Below are positions 31,897 to 41,094 of a stretch of 64,000 bases of DNA, in pieces (the stretch's first letter is position 1; each line of letters begins with the position of its first letter). The notes beneath the pieces are model-generated. The model made no database searches, was not told where the DNA came from, and saw only the letters and a list, made by a program, of their open reading frames with translations. Source of the DNA: Pseudomonadota bacterium (GTDB taxonomy: Bacteria > Desulfobacterota > Desulfovibrionia > Desulfovibrionales > Desulfomicrobiaceae); the NCBI GenBank assembly GCA_018902545.1, contig JAHIQM010000014.1, positions 1 to 64,000 of the forward strand. The letters run 5' to 3'. A program made the position numbers and the translations under genes.

Positions 31897-32580
31897 GTGT
31901 CGTCCTTTGAAATCAAGGGCAAGGTTGCCCCGTGCACTCTTTTCAGGCCGTTGACGACGGATCTGGCTGCGCTGACCGGCGACGTCGAGGAGCGGCTGGC
32001 CCGGACTCCCGGTTTTTTCCGCAACATGGCCGTCATCATCGATCTTTCCGCTCTGGGCGAGATGCGGGACAGGCTGGATCTGGCCTCCCTCGTGCGTCTG
32101 CTGCGGGCTCAGGATATGGTGGCCGTGGGTATCCAGGGCGGCAACGAGTATCATGAGCGCCTGGCTCCGAATCTGCATCTGGGCGTGTTCCCTGAGAGCA
32201 GGCCCGTTCAGGGCAAGACTCCAAGCGAGCATTCGATGGCCGCGTCTGTCGATTCTTCGGCCATGGTCGTGGACAAGCCTGTGCGCTCCGGGCAGCAGAT
32301 CTACGCCAAGGGGCGCGACCTTGTGGTCCTGGCTCCTGTGGGCCAGGGGGCGGAGGTCATTGCCGACGGCAACATCCACATCTACGCGCCGCTGCGCGGT
32401 CGGGCCCTGGCAGGAGTCATGGGCAATGATTGCGCACGGATCTTTTGCAAGGAACTGCGGGCGGAACTCGTCTCCGTGGCCGGGTTGTACCGGGTCAGCG
32501 AGGATCTTCCGGAAAGCCTGCTCGGCGCTGCGGCTCAGGTCCGCCTGAACGGGCGTCAGCTATTGTTTGAATCTCTTTGA
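31897..32580 (+). CDS. minC: Septum site-determining protein MinC
   Basis: The 227-residue inhibitor of FtsZ assembly. The N-terminal domain (1-105) is poorly conserved, as usual. The C-terminal beta-helix has RSGQQIYAKGRDLVVLAPVG and GNIHIYAPLRGRALAGVMGN, the hallmark of MinC and its MinD-binding face. It starts with GTG 31897 behind AAGGAC. First gene of minCDE; minD starts 17 bases after the stop. Confidence 0.95.
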   Translation: MSSFEIKGKVAPCTLFRPLTTDLAALTGDVEERLARTPGFFRNMAVIIDLSALGEMRDRLDLASLVRLLRAQDMVAVGIQGGNEYHERLAPNLHLGVFPESRPVQGKTPSEHSMAASVDSSAMVVDKPVRSGQQIYAKGRDLVVLAPVGQGAEVIADGNIHIYAPLRGRALAGVMGNDCARIFCKELRAELVSVAGLYRVSEDLPESLLGAAAQVRLNGRQLLFESL

Positions 32581-32597
32581 CAGGACCAGGAGGGACT

Positions 32598-33404
32598 GTG
32601 GGTAAAATTATTGTTGTTACTTCAGGCAAGGGCGGGGTCGGGAAGACCACGTCCAGCGCTTCCCTGGCCACGGGCCTGGCCCGGCGGGGAATGCAGGTCG
32701 CGGTGCTTGATTTCGACGTGGGCCTGCGCAATCTCGACCTGATCATGGGCTGCGAGCGCAGGGTGGTCTATGACTTCGTCAACGTCATCCAGGGCGAAGC
32801 CACGCTGCACCAGGCCATGATCCGCGACAAGCGGGTGGAGAACCTGTTCATCCTCCCCGCCTCCCAGACCAAGGACAAGGACGCCCTGCGCATGGACGGG
32901 GTGGAAAAGGTGCTCGAAGAGCTGGCCCGGCGTTTTGACTTCGTGATCTGCGATTCCCCGGCGGGCATCGAGCACGGGGCGCTCATGGCCATGCATTTTG
33001 CCGACGAAGCCGTAGTCGTGACCAATCCGGAAGTGTCCTCCGTGCGCGACTCGGACCGGGTTCTGGGGCTTTTGCAGAGCAAGACCAGAAAAGCCAAGAA
33101 TGGCGAAAACATAAAAGAGCACCTGCTCCTTACCCGCTATGATCCCGAACGGGTCGAACGGGGCGAAATGCTCAGTGTCGCCGATGTGGAGGAGATTCTG
33201 GCCATCCCGCTCTTGGGCGTGATCCCGGAATCCAAATCCGTCCTGGCCGCCTCCAATTCCGGGGAACCGGTCATCCTCGATAACGTCAGCGACGCGGGCC
33301 AGGCCTACGAGGATGCCGTTTCCAGGCTTCTGGGCGAAACCCTGCCCCACCGGTTTATCAATCCGGCCAAGAAAGGCTTTTTTTCCAGGATATTTGGAGG
33401 CTGA
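32598..33404 (+). CDS. minD: Septum site-determining ATPase MinD
   Basis: A 268-residue membrane-binding ATPase that positions MinC. The deviant Walker A SGKGGVGKTT is near residue 10, and FDVGLRNLDLIMGCERR and FVICDSPAGIE follow as in the family. The last residues (NPAKKGFFSRIFGG) form the amphipathic membrane-targeting helix. GTG 32598 with AGGAGG just upstream is the start; the open frame ahead of it overlaps minC and is not conserved. Confidence 0.97.
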   Translation: MGKIIVVTSGKGGVGKTTSSASLATGLARRGMQVAVLDFDVGLRNLDLIMGCERRVVYDFVNVIQGEATLHQAMIRDKRVENLFILPASQTKDKDALRMDGVEKVLEELARRFDFVICDSPAGIEHGALMAMHFADEAVVVTNPEVSSVRDSDRVLGLLQSKTRKAKNGENIKEHLLLTRYDPERVERGEMLSVADVEEILAIPLLGVIPESKSVLAASNSGEPVILDNVSDAGQAYEDAVSRLLGETLPHRFINPAKKGFFSRIFGG

Positions 33405-33405
33405 C

Positions 33406-33660
33406 ATGGGCATCTTCAGTTATTTCCGGACCAGAAAAAATACTGCGGAGGTCGCGAAGAACCGCTTGCAGATCATCGTGGCCCATGAGCGGGCCCAGAA
33501 CGGCGGGTACGAATTCCTGCCGCGTCTGCGTCAGGAGCTCCTGCTTGTGGTGCAGAAATACGTGCATGTGGAGCTTGAGAACATCCGGGTGGATGTGAAT
33601 CGGGACGGCGACTGCGAAGTCCTGGAATTCAACGTGATCCTGCCCGACAACAAACGCTGA
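33406..33660 (+). CDS. minE: Cell division topological specificity factor MinE
   Basis: An 84-residue protein that drives MinD off the membrane. It has the N-terminal membrane and MinD-contact segment (MGIFSYF, AKNRLQIIVAHERA) and the C-terminal topological domain (VQKYVHVELENIRVDV). GGAGG precedes ATG 33406, one base after the minD stop. A GC-rich hairpin follows the stop. Confidence 0.96.
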   Translation: MGIFSYFRTRKNTAEVAKNRLQIIVAHERAQNGGYEFLPRLRQELLLVVQKYVHVELENIRVDVNRDGDCEVLEFNVILPDNKR

Positions 33661-33681
33661 TGCTGCGCTTATTGAATCCTT

Positions 33682-33708
33682 AAGCCGGGGCCATGCCGCC
33701 CCGGCTTC
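33682..33708 (+). terminator. Hairpin behind minCDE
   Basis: AAGCCGGGG (33682-33690) pairs with CCCCGGCTT (33699-33707) around an 8-base loop, 21 bases after the minE stop. The T-run is poor, so it is a likely but not ideal terminator. Confidence 0.55.
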
Positions 33709-33782
33709 CTCGCGGATCGTTGACAGCTATCCGGCTGGCGGTTTAACCCCGGATCATCCCCATTATCTCAACCCCACGCACC

Positions 33783-34406
33783 ATGGCATCAGAACGCATT
33801 ACCCGCCTTGAAATCACTGTCCGTGAAATGGAGCTCGACGACCTGGCCCCGGTATACCACCTTGGCGAGCGCCTGTTCACCTGCGATCTCTATCCTTTTC
33901 TCTACCGCACCTGGGACGAATGGGAAGTGGTGGGTCACTACAACACGGACCCGGAATTCAGCCTGGTGGCCGAGGTGGATGACGTCCTCGGCGGGTTCAT
34001 CATCGGCACCCTCATCAGCAAGGCGTCCTGGACGTACGGGTACATCGTCTGGTTGGGGGTGGACCAAGCCTTCCAGTCCACCGGAGTGGCCCACAAGCTT
34101 TATGACAAGCTGGTGGAGCGGATGGTCGAGGCGGGAGCGCGCTATCTCATCGCTGACACGGATCCGAGCAACACGGCGGCGCTCAAGTTCTTCACCAAGA
34201 AAGGGTTCAAGGGCGAGCGCGAACATGTGGTGCTGTCGCTGAATTTGAGCCGCACCGAGCGCTACCGGACCATTCTGGAAAAGCACGGCAACGGGCATGG
34301 CGAAACAGAGCCACGCGCCAAAAAATCCCGCCGCCCCAAGACCGCCACCGGCAAAAACCAGGAAAAACCTTTCTGCAGCACCACTGTCCTGGATTCCGAG
34401 CCCTGA
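33783..34406 (+). CDS. GNAT-family N-acetyltransferase
   Basis: A 207-residue protein with a GNAT domain (about 10-160): ITVREMELDDLAPVYHL at the start, the acetyl-CoA pyrophosphate-binding segment as VDQAFQSTGVAHKLYDKLV (the usual Q-x-x-G-x-A), and ADTDPSNTAALKFFTKKGF. The last 45 residues are basic and probably disordered. It resembles RimI-like enzymes that acetylate protein N-termini, but the substrate is not evident. It stands between minE and the convergent mutM. Confidence 0.85.
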   Translation: MASERITRLEITVREMELDDLAPVYHLGERLFTCDLYPFLYRTWDEWEVVGHYNTDPEFSLVAEVDDVLGGFIIGTLISKASWTYGYIVWLGVDQAFQSTGVAHKLYDKLVERMVEAGARYLIADTDPSNTAALKFFTKKGFKGEREHVVLSLNLSRTERYRTILEKHGNGHGETEPRAKKSRRPKTATGKNQEKPFCSTTVLDSEP

Positions 34407-34490
34407 AGAAGCCAAAATTTTTTCTGCCCAGCTCTCCCCGTGCCCGTCCATCCAGTCCGTGCCAGTCCATCCAAGTCTATTGCTTCCGCC

Positions 34491-35303
34491 CTAATAAAGC
34501 CTCTGACACCTCGGACAATGCGTCGAAGTCCTTCCCGCAACCTGCTCCGCCTTAAGCGCCCTGCCGCAGGCCGGGCAGGGCTCGCCCTTTTTGCCGTAGA
34601 CCTTGAAACTGTCCTGGAAGATGCCGCTCTTGCCGTAGGCGTTGCGGTAGTCGCTGATGGTGCTGCCGCCGGCGGCAATGGCTTCGAGCAGGATGCGCTG
34701 CAGTTCTGAGCAGAGCTGAACGAGCTTTGCATGGGGTATGTTCGCGGCAACGCTGGCCGGGTGGATGCGGGCCGCGAAGAGGGATTCGTCGGCGTAGATG
34801 TTGCCGATTCCGGCCAGGATTGTCTGGTTAAGGAGCAGGGCTTTCACCTTGGCGCGGCGTGCGCCGAGGCGCTCCGCCAGTTCCTCGGGGCTGGTTTTCA
34901 GTGGCTCGGGGCCAAGGCTTTTGTAGAAGTTCCACTGCGCCAGATCCGCCGGGCCGTAGATCCCGAAGAATCCGAACCGCCGCGAATCTTCGAAGACCAA
35001 TCGGTCCCCGCCTTCGAGTCCGAGGACCAGGTGGGTGTGTTTGGGCAGGCCCTGTCCCGGGCTTGCGATCCAGACCCGGCCGGTCATCTTGAGGTGAAAG
35101 GCCAGGCATTCGTCCCGGTCCAGATGGACCAGGAGCAGCTTGGCCCGGCGCGAGACATGGGTGATGGTTCTGCCGGGCAGTGAGTCCGGGTGGCCTGCGC
35201 GCAGTACGCTTGGCGTGAGCAGGTTCGCTTCGCGGATGCCACGGCCCTTGACCAGCTTGTGCAGGCCGCGGGCGATGGTTTCGACTTCAGGCAGTTCAGG
35301 CAT
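34491..35303 (-). CDS. mutM: Formamidopyrimidine-DNA glycosylase
   Basis: A 270-residue base-excision repair enzyme that removes 8-oxoguanine and ring-opened purines. The N-terminal catalytic PELPEVE follows the initiator Met, the H2TH region has LLNQTILAGIGNIYADESL, and the C-terminal zinc finger has CPACG and HCPRCQ. All key residues are present. Its ATG overlaps the TGA of chaN by one base, so it is the last gene of a three-gene operon. Confidence 0.96.
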   Translation of the reverse strand: MPELPEVETIARGLHKLVKGRGIREANLLTPSVLRAGHPDSLPGRTITHVSRRAKLLLVHLDRDECLAFHLKMTGRVWIASPGQGLPKHTHLVLGLEGGDRLVFEDSRRFGFFGIYGPADLAQWNFYKSLGPEPLKTSPEELAERLGARRAKVKALLLNQTILAGIGNIYADESLFAARIHPASVAANIPHAKLVQLCSELQRILLEAIAAGGSTISDYRNAYGKSGIFQDSFKVYGKKGEPCPACGRALKAEQVAGRTSTHCPRCQRLY

Positions 35304-36535
35304 CAGTCAAGAGGGATGGCCAGGGTAAAGGTACGCCCGGAGCGCAGGACGGTAAGCTCAAGCGGTTTCTTCTGGCGTGAGGCCGTCATGGCCGCGAAGT
35401 GCAGGTTCATGGCTTCGCGCAATTCCCTGTCCCCGGCCTTGAGCAGCACGTCCCCGGCCATCAGGCCCGCGTTGTCGGCCCTGGAACCGGGATCGACGCT
35501 TTCAACGCGCATCGCCGTATCGTCGAACAGGATGTTCATGCCGAGGCGGCTCTTGTGCTGGGCGGCGCAATGAAAAAAGACCTGCTTTCCGGGCAGCGGG
35601 CGCTGGCTTGCATCGGTCTGGGCCTTGAAATCGTCTTTGTCGCGCACGGGCATGACGGCCAGGCAAACCGCTTTTGGGTCCAATGTGCGCAACCGGTACT
35701 CGATGCCCCAGCCGTGTTCCACATGCCCGCCTCCGGACAGGATCAGCATGGGCTGGTTCAGTCGCCGTTGCCACGCGAGGGCCTGCTCGGCCATCATGGA
35801 ATCCCACAGGGCCTGCACGAGGTAGAATTTTTCCGCCATGGAGTTTATGGACGGAGGGTTGCCGGGCATGGCTTGAGCCTTGGCTTTTGCCGGAGGCGTG
35901 TCCGTCTTGGGCGCGGGCTGCGGCTGCCCGGCCGTGCGCATGGTCTGGTGCAGTTTGGCCTGCATTTCGAGAGCTTTTAGTTGGGCCGGACTGGCGGCGA
36001 TGATCCGGCGCGGCAGGGCGTCCCGGTCGGCCTGGGTCAGCCCTTCATTGCCCTTGTCGCGGAAGGCCAGCAGGGTTTGTCTTGGAATGTTCAGGCCCGC
36101 CACGGGCAGGTCGAATTTTTCGGCCAGCTCGAAGATGGGCCGGTACAGGGAATAGGAGTAGCCCCAGAGTTTTTCCCAGCCGACCTCCTCACCCAGATCG
36201 GCGGCGGAGATGCGGCGGTCGTTGAATCTGTCCAGCACGGGCTGGCTGGTGACCGGCAGCATCTCCAGACCAATGGAGAAGCGCAGTCCGCTGACGGCCA
36301 GGGCCTCGATGAGGCGCGCCTGCACGGCGTGGTCGCAGGGGTTGGTGTGGCTCTCGCCCATGAGGATGAAATCTGCCTCGCGGGCCAGGGCCACGACGGC
36401 GGAGTCAGGCAAGGGGGATGCGTCGGCCGAAAGAAAGGATCCCGGCGGCGGGGAGACCCAGGGGGGAGTCACCGCCGCCGGTTTAACGCACCCGGCGACC
36501 ATTGCCAGGAGCAGGGGTAGGATGAGGCGTGTCAT
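35303..36535 (-). CDS. ChaN-family lipoprotein with C-terminal PDZ domain
   Basis: A 410-residue protein: lipoprotein signal peptide (MTRLILPLLLAMVAGC, Cys16), a ChaN-like (DUF399) haem-binding domain with FILMGESHTNPCDH and GLEMLPV, and a PDZ-like domain at the end (MRVESVDPGSRADNAGLMAG, VLLKAGDREL). ChaN of Campylobacter binds haem at the outer membrane; here the PDZ addition suggests a scaffolding or protease-related role. A Pro/Lys/Ala-rich linker (about 210-240) interrupts the ChaN part. ATG 36535 overlaps the stop of the ligase gene. Confidence 0.85.
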   Translation of the reverse strand: MTRLILPLLLAMVAGCVKPAAVTPPWVSPPPGSFLSADASPLPDSAVVALAREADFILMGESHTNPCDHAVQARLIEALAVSGLRFSIGLEMLPVTSQPVLDRFNDRRISAADLGEEVGWEKLWGYSYSLYRPIFELAEKFDLPVAGLNIPRQTLLAFRDKGNEGLTQADRDALPRRIIAASPAQLKALEMQAKLHQTMRTAGQPQPAPKTDTPPAKAKAQAMPGNPPSINSMAEKFYLVQALWDSMMAEQALAWQRRLNQPMLILSGGGHVEHGWGIEYRLRTLDPKAVCLAVMPVRDKDDFKAQTDASQRPLPGKQVFFHCAAQHKSRLGMNILFDDTAMRVESVDPGSRADNAGLMAGDVLLKAGDRELREAMNLHFAAMTASRQKKPLELTVLRSGRTFTLAIPLD

Positions 36536-37800
36536 CAGTCCCAATTGCGTTTGTCCTCGATGAAGCGGATCTGCGGCGGCAGGGTTCCGGGGGTGAGGAT
36601 CTTGAGTGCCGGGCGGATCTTGATCTTCTCGCGGAACATGTGCAGCAGCTCTTCCTCGCGCTTGAAGCCCGAGGTTTCGATCATCAGCGTCATCTCGTCG
36701 ATGCCGCCCGGATTGGTGACTTCGATCTGCCATCTCTTGATCTCTTCGAAGCTGGAGATGACCTGTTCGACCTGGTGCGGGTACACGAACATGCCCTTGA
36801 TGCGGGCCGTGGTGTCGACGCGGCCGACGATGGTGCCAAGGCGCGGGGAGGTCCGGCCGCAGGGGCAGGACGCCCGGTCGATGTAAGACAGGTCGCCCGT
36901 GGCCAGGCGGATGAGCGGGTAGGTCTTGTTGAAGGCCGTGACCACAATCTCGCCCACTTCGCCGTCTTTGAGCGGAATGCCCGTGTCCGGGTGGCAGATT
37001 TCTACATAGGCCCGGTTGGCGATGTGCAGGCCGTTCTTGTGGAAGCATTCGTAGCCGATGCAGCCCACGTCGGCGGTGCCGTAGCCCTGGCGCATGATAA
37101 GGTCGAATTTCTTCTCAAGGGTGGAGCGCAGCTTCTCCGAGAATTTCTCGCCCGTGACAAAGGCTACTTCCAGGTAGAGGTCCTTGCGCAGGTTGAGGCC
37201 CTTTTCCTCACCTTTCTGGGCCAGGTGCATGAGGTAGCTCGGCGTGCCGACGTAGCCCGTGACGCGCAGCTTCTTCATGATGTCGAGCTGGCTGCCGGTG
37301 TTGCCGGGACCAGTGGGCACCACGGCGCAGCTCAGCTGGCGCAGGGGTTCCTCGAACATGAGTCCGGCCGGGGTCATGTGGTAGTTGAAAGTGTTCTGGA
37401 CCAGGTCACCGGAACGAAAACCGGCGGCGTAAAAGCTCTCGGTCCATCCCCAGTAGTCGTCCCCTCTGTCCTCGGGGTCGAAGATGGGGCCGGGAGACAG
37501 GAAGACGCGACGCAGTTCGCCCAGATCCTTGGTCAACAGGCCGCCCAGACGCGGGCCCATGGACTGCAGGAAGATGAGTTCCTTTTTCTTTAGGATAGGG
37601 ACGTGTTTGAGGTCGATGAGGTCGCGGAATTTTTCCACGGAAAACTGTGCGCGGTCAAAGCGCTTCTTCACGTCCTCGGAGTATCTATAGGCATACGAGA
37701 GCAGCTCTTTGAGCTGGATCTGGTAGTATTTCTGGCGCTCCGTGGCATCCAGAACTTCGCGGCGGCTGAAAATGCCTTCGGTGCGATCCTTGCGGGTCAT
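36535..37800 (-). CDS. Phenylacetate-CoA ligase-family adenylate-forming enzyme
   Basis: A 421-residue member of the PaaK-type AMP-binding family: GPGNTGSQLDIMKKL, MRQGYGTADVGCIGYEC, LIRLATGDLSYID and GRVDTTARIKGMFVYPHQVE are characteristic. It should activate an aryl or short organic acid to a CoA thioester, for instance arylacetates from amino-acid fermentation. ATG 37800 with GGAGGA upstream was chosen over GTG 37806. It is first in the operon with chaN and mutM. Confidence 0.88.
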   Translation of the reverse strand: MTRKDRTEGIFSRREVLDATERQKYYQIQLKELLSYAYRYSEDVKKRFDRAQFSVEKFRDLIDLKHVPILKKKELIFLQSMGPRLGGLLTKDLGELRRVFLSPGPIFDPEDRGDDYWGWTESFYAAGFRSGDLVQNTFNYHMTPAGLMFEEPLRQLSCAVVPTGPGNTGSQLDIMKKLRVTGYVGTPSYLMHLAQKGEEKGLNLRKDLYLEVAFVTGEKFSEKLRSTLEKKFDLIMRQGYGTADVGCIGYECFHKNGLHIANRAYVEICHPDTGIPLKDGEVGEIVVTAFNKTYPLIRLATGDLSYIDRASCPCGRTSPRLGTIVGRVDTTARIKGMFVYPHQVEQVISSFEEIKRWQIEVTNPGGIDEMTLMIETSGFKREEELLHMFREKIKIRPALKILTPGTLPPQIRFIEDKRNWD

Positions 37801-37881
37801 CAGCACTCCTCCTTGCGGTGGCGTGGTCCGGCCGGGGTGGTCGGGGTTGAATGGTTTTACGAATAGTCCTTATACAGGAAT

Positions 37882-37918
37882 AAAAAAAGGATTTGCAAGT
37901 ATGTATTTGCAAATCCTT
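37882..37918 (-). terminator. Rho-independent terminator of trmI
   Basis: A perfect 12-bp stem (37887-37898 with 37907-37918) is followed on the minus strand by seven Ts. It lies 31 bases after the trmI stop and separates it from the ligase operon. Confidence 0.88.
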
Positions 37919-37948
37919 GAAATAGAACGATATCAGGGGTTGTTGTAA

Positions 37949-38785
37949 TTACTCGTCCAGCGGTTGCTCTGAGGGATCTTCGTCTGCGGGGGCTTGCGGG
38001 GCCACGCTTTCCGGCACCAGAGCCTCCGCGAAAGTCCGCGCGAAGACCAGAAATCCGGTGTGGGCGACCATGCGGTCTTCGGGGCGCAGGCGCTCGGGCA
38101 CGGGCTTGTAGTGGCGCAAGAATATCTCCACCACTTCGATCTGGCGGAAGGGGCCGGCCTGCAACACTTTTAGCAGGTCCTGGACCTGGTTGGTGGTTGG
38201 CAGGAGAAACCCTACGGGCGCGCCCGGCACTACCGCGTTCGGGATATGATGGATATAGTCGCAGGGTTCGCGCACATCCAAAAAGAGAGCGTCAGCGGCA
38301 TGCGGGTGGAAGCCCTCGGCGATGTCGTGATGAAACTGCTCCACGCGGTGGGCGAGGCCGATGCGCTCCAGGTTCTGGCGGCAGAGGGTGTAAAATTCTT
38401 CGCGGCGCTCGTAGGTGTAGACCTTGCCCGTGTCGCCCACCAGCCAGGCCAGGGCCGTGGTCAGGCCGCCGGAGCCGCAGCCGGCCTCGACGATGCGGCA
38501 ACCGGGGCCGATGCCCAGCTTCATGACGATATAGCCGATTTCCTTGGGGTAGATGATCTGGGTGCGGCGTTTGACGGACTTGACCAGATCATAAAGGGTG
38601 GGGCGCATGACGGTGAAGGGATAGCCCTTGTGGGTCATGACCTGCTGTCCCCAGCCTGCGGCGCGGACTTCGTCGAGATGCAAAAGTCCTTCGTTGGTAT
38701 GCATGACCTGCCCTTCCTGGGCGGTAACAAAATATCGCTTGTCGTTTGCGTTGAGCAGCATTACCAGCTGTCCCGGTTCGAGCAT
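37949..38785 (-). CDS. trmI: tRNA (adenine-N1)-methyltransferase TrmI
   Basis: A 278-residue S-adenosylmethionine-dependent enzyme that makes m1A58 in tRNA. The N-terminal beta domain is followed by the Rossmann fold with VEAGCGSGGLTTALAW (SAM site) and DALFLDVREPCDYI (motif IV). IIYPKEIGYIVMKLGI is the typical T-loop-binding lead-in. ATG 38785 has AGGAGG upstream; the frame extends further but is not conserved. The last 25 residues are an acidic tail. Transcribed alone. Confidence 0.92.
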   Translation of the reverse strand: MLEPGQLVMLLNANDKRYFVTAQEGQVMHTNEGLLHLDEVRAAGWGQQVMTHKGYPFTVMRPTLYDLVKSVKRRTQIIYPKEIGYIVMKLGIGPGCRIVEAGCGSGGLTTALAWLVGDTGKVYTYERREEFYTLCRQNLERIGLAHRVEQFHHDIAEGFHPHAADALFLDVREPCDYIHHIPNAVVPGAPVGFLLPTTNQVQDLLKVLQAGPFRQIEVVEIFLRHYKPVPERLRPEDRMVAHTGFLVFARTFAEALVPESVAPQAPADEDPSEQPLDE

Positions 38786-39061
38786 GTGGCCTCCTGTGAA
38801 GTGCGTAGGCGGGAGTAGCCATGGCATACTGGGATGTCAAGCAATCCGCCCCGCCATGGGGATGGTTTTTCTTGCTATAGGGGCGTTGGCCGAGTAGAGA
38901 AGCTCCTTGATACTCGGCGTGCTGTGCGCCCGGCAGAGACCGGTCATTGCTTTGTTTATTGCGCCACACGCCACGGCTTTGTAAATTTTCCCCGGTTTTT
39001 TGACGCAAATTTTTCATTTTTCCCCGGCGTTGCCGGAAACTTTTTTCATTTGAGGATATGT

Positions 39062-40534
39062 ATGGGCGAGAAGCAGAAGCGCAAGATGTTCATCAGCGTG
39101 CTCCCTGGTGAACAGGTCGAAGTGGCCATCATGGAAGATGGCGTAGTGGTTGAATACTATGTTGAAATGCTCCATCAGAGCAAAACCAAGGGCAACATCT
39201 ACAAGGGCAAGATTCATAACGTCGATCAGGCCCTGCAGGCCGCCTTCATCAATTACGGGGCGGACAAGAACGGGTTTCTGCAGGTCGACGAGGTCCACCC
39301 CGAATACTACCAGGGCGATGTGCCGACCCGCGGCAAGTACCCGCCCCTGCAGAAAGTTCTGAAGCCCGGCCAGGAGGTTCTGGTCCAGGTCGTCAAGGAA
39401 CCAACCGGTTCCAAGGGCGCTTTCCTGACTACCTACCTGTCCATTCCCGGTCGCTATTTCGTGCTCACCCCCGGCCGCGAGCAGCTCGGCATCTCCCGCA
39501 AGATCGAAGACGAAAAGGAGCGCGACCGCCTCAAGGAAGTCGTGGAGGAGCTCAAGCTCGACGAGGGCCTGGGGGTCATCGTGCGCACGGTCAGCGAAGC
39601 CCAGAGCAAGAGCAGCCTGTCGCGGGACCTGCAGTTTCTGAAGCGCCTGTGGAAAGACATCCGCAAGAAGGGCATTTCTTCGGAATCCCCGGCCGTGATC
39701 TACGAGGAAAAGGATCTGGCCTTCCGCGCCATCCGCGACTATCTCACCCCCGACATCGCCGAGTGCTGGGTCGATGACGACGAGACCGCCAAGCAGATCA
39801 CGGATTTCGCGGCGCTCATCTTTCCCCGCCGCAAGACCTTCATCAAGGTGCATTCCGAAACCGAGCGGACCCTCTACGAGCGTTTTCGCATCGAGGTGCA
39901 GCTGCAGAAGATCTTCAGCCGCAGCGTCAATCTGCCCAGCGGCGGCCAGCTGGTCATCGACCATACCGAGGCCCTGACAGCCATTGACATCAACTCCGGC
40001 AAGATCGGCGGAGAGAAGAATTTCAAGGAAATGGCCCTGCGAACCAATATCGAAGCGGCCCAGGAGATCCCCAACCAGCTCATGCTGCGCGATATCGGCG
40101 GCCAGATCGTGGTCGACTTCATCGAGATGAAGGACGGCAAGCACATCCGCGAAGTGGAAAAGGTGCTGCGTCAGGCTCTGAAAGTGGACCGGGCCCGCAC
40201 CGACATCGGCCGCATTTCCAAGTTCGGCCTGCTTGAGATCGTGCGCCAGCGCCTGGGCACCTCGGCCTTGTCCGGAAGCCTGGAGCCCTGCCCGCATTGC
40301 TCCGGGGCCGGCACCCGCCGCAACCTGGAGTGGCGCTCCATGCAGGCTTTGAAAGACATTTATCGCGAGTTGCGCAAGGACAAGAGCTCCGAGACGTTCA
40401 TCTACAAGACGGACGCGGACCTGATGCAGTATCTGGTCAACCGCAAGCGTGAAAAGCTCATGGAATTTGAACTGACCTTTGGTCGCAAGATTTTCGTCAT
40501 GCCCACGGAAACGCCTAACTGCGCATTTTGCTAG
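39062..40534 (+). CDS. rng: Ribonuclease E/G family protein
   Basis: A 490-residue endoribonuclease. An S1 domain (about 35-125, with GNIYKGKIHNVDQALQAAFI), the DNase I-like catalytic part (IDHTEALTAIDINSGK and RDIGGQIVVDFIEM with the Mg-binding aspartates) and the zinc-link CPHCSGAG are all present. There is no long C-terminal scaffold, so RNase G size fits better than RNase E. ATG 39062 has GAGG upstream; the longer open frame is not conserved. It heads an operon with queH, hemW and a DEAD-box helicase. Confidence 0.92.
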   Translation: MGEKQKRKMFISVLPGEQVEVAIMEDGVVVEYYVEMLHQSKTKGNIYKGKIHNVDQALQAAFINYGADKNGFLQVDEVHPEYYQGDVPTRGKYPPLQKVLKPGQEVLVQVVKEPTGSKGAFLTTYLSIPGRYFVLTPGREQLGISRKIEDEKERDRLKEVVEELKLDEGLGVIVRTVSEAQSKSSLSRDLQFLKRLWKDIRKKGISSESPAVIYEEKDLAFRAIRDYLTPDIAECWVDDDETAKQITDFAALIFPRRKTFIKVHSETERTLYERFRIEVQLQKIFSRSVNLPSGGQLVIDHTEALTAIDINSGKIGGEKNFKEMALRTNIEAAQEIPNQLMLRDIGGQIVVDFIEMKDGKHIREVEKVLRQALKVDRARTDIGRISKFGLLEIVRQRLGTSALSGSLEPCPHCSGAGTRRNLEWRSMQALKDIYRELRKDKSSETFIYKTDADLMQYLVNRKREKLMEFELTFGRKIFVMPTETPNCAFC

Positions 40535-40542
40535 GCTCTCGC

Positions 40543-41091
40543 ATGAAGATTCTGGTTCACATTTGCTGTGGGCCGTGCGCCATAACGCCCGTCCGGGACC
40601 TGCTTGAGGCCGGGATGGGCGTGACGGGTCTGTATTACAATCCCAATATCCATCCCCTGCAGGAGTATCTGCGCCGTCGCGACGGCGTGGCCCAGATGGC
40701 CGACCGCTTGGGCATTGCGGTCATTTTCAAGGACGACGAATACGACCCCAAGGCTTATTTCAGGGCCGTGGCCTATCGCGAGACCAACCGCTGCCTGCCC
40801 TGCTACTCCATGCGCCTTGAGCGGACCCTGTCCATCGCCAGGCGCGGGGGTTTTGATGTCTTCACCTCCACTCTGCTGTACAGCAAGTTCCAGAAGCACG
40901 AGCTGATCCGGACCCTGGGAAGCGACCTGGCGACAGGATCTGACGTGGAGTTCCACTATCAGGATTTTCGTTCCGGATGGTCTGAAGGCATCGCGCTGTC
41001 CAAGGAATGGGGGATGTACCGGCAGCAGTACTGTGGTTGCCTCTACAGTGAATTCGAGCGCTACTCCCCGGAGTTGCGCAGGCAATCCTAG
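40543..41091 (+). CDS. queH: Epoxyqueuosine reductase QueH
   Basis: A 182-residue non-cobalamin enzyme for the last step of queuosine synthesis in tRNA. The four cysteines expected for the iron-sulfur site are visible as ICCGPC near the start, RCLPCY in the middle and QQYCGCLY near the end. ATG 40543 was chosen; the frame upstream overlaps rng. It is 8 bases behind rng and 3 bases ahead of hemW. Confidence 0.92.
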   Translation: MKILVHICCGPCAITPVRDLLEAGMGVTGLYYNPNIHPLQEYLRRRDGVAQMADRLGIAVIFKDDEYDPKAYFRAVAYRETNRCLPCYSMRLERTLSIARRGGFDVFTSTLLYSKFQKHELIRTLGSDLATGSDVEFHYQDFRSGWSEGIALSKEWGMYRQQYCGCLYSEFERYSPELRRQS

Positions 41092-41094
41092 CCC

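Noticed and set aside
38786-39061. A tRNA or small gene in the gap before rng
   Set aside because: No cloverleaf and no start codon with a binding site; it is probably the divergent promoter region of trmI and rng.
39014-40297. 427-codon minus-strand frame opposite rng
   Set aside because: Antisense shadow of a highly conserved gene; composition is that of reversed codons and there is no domain.
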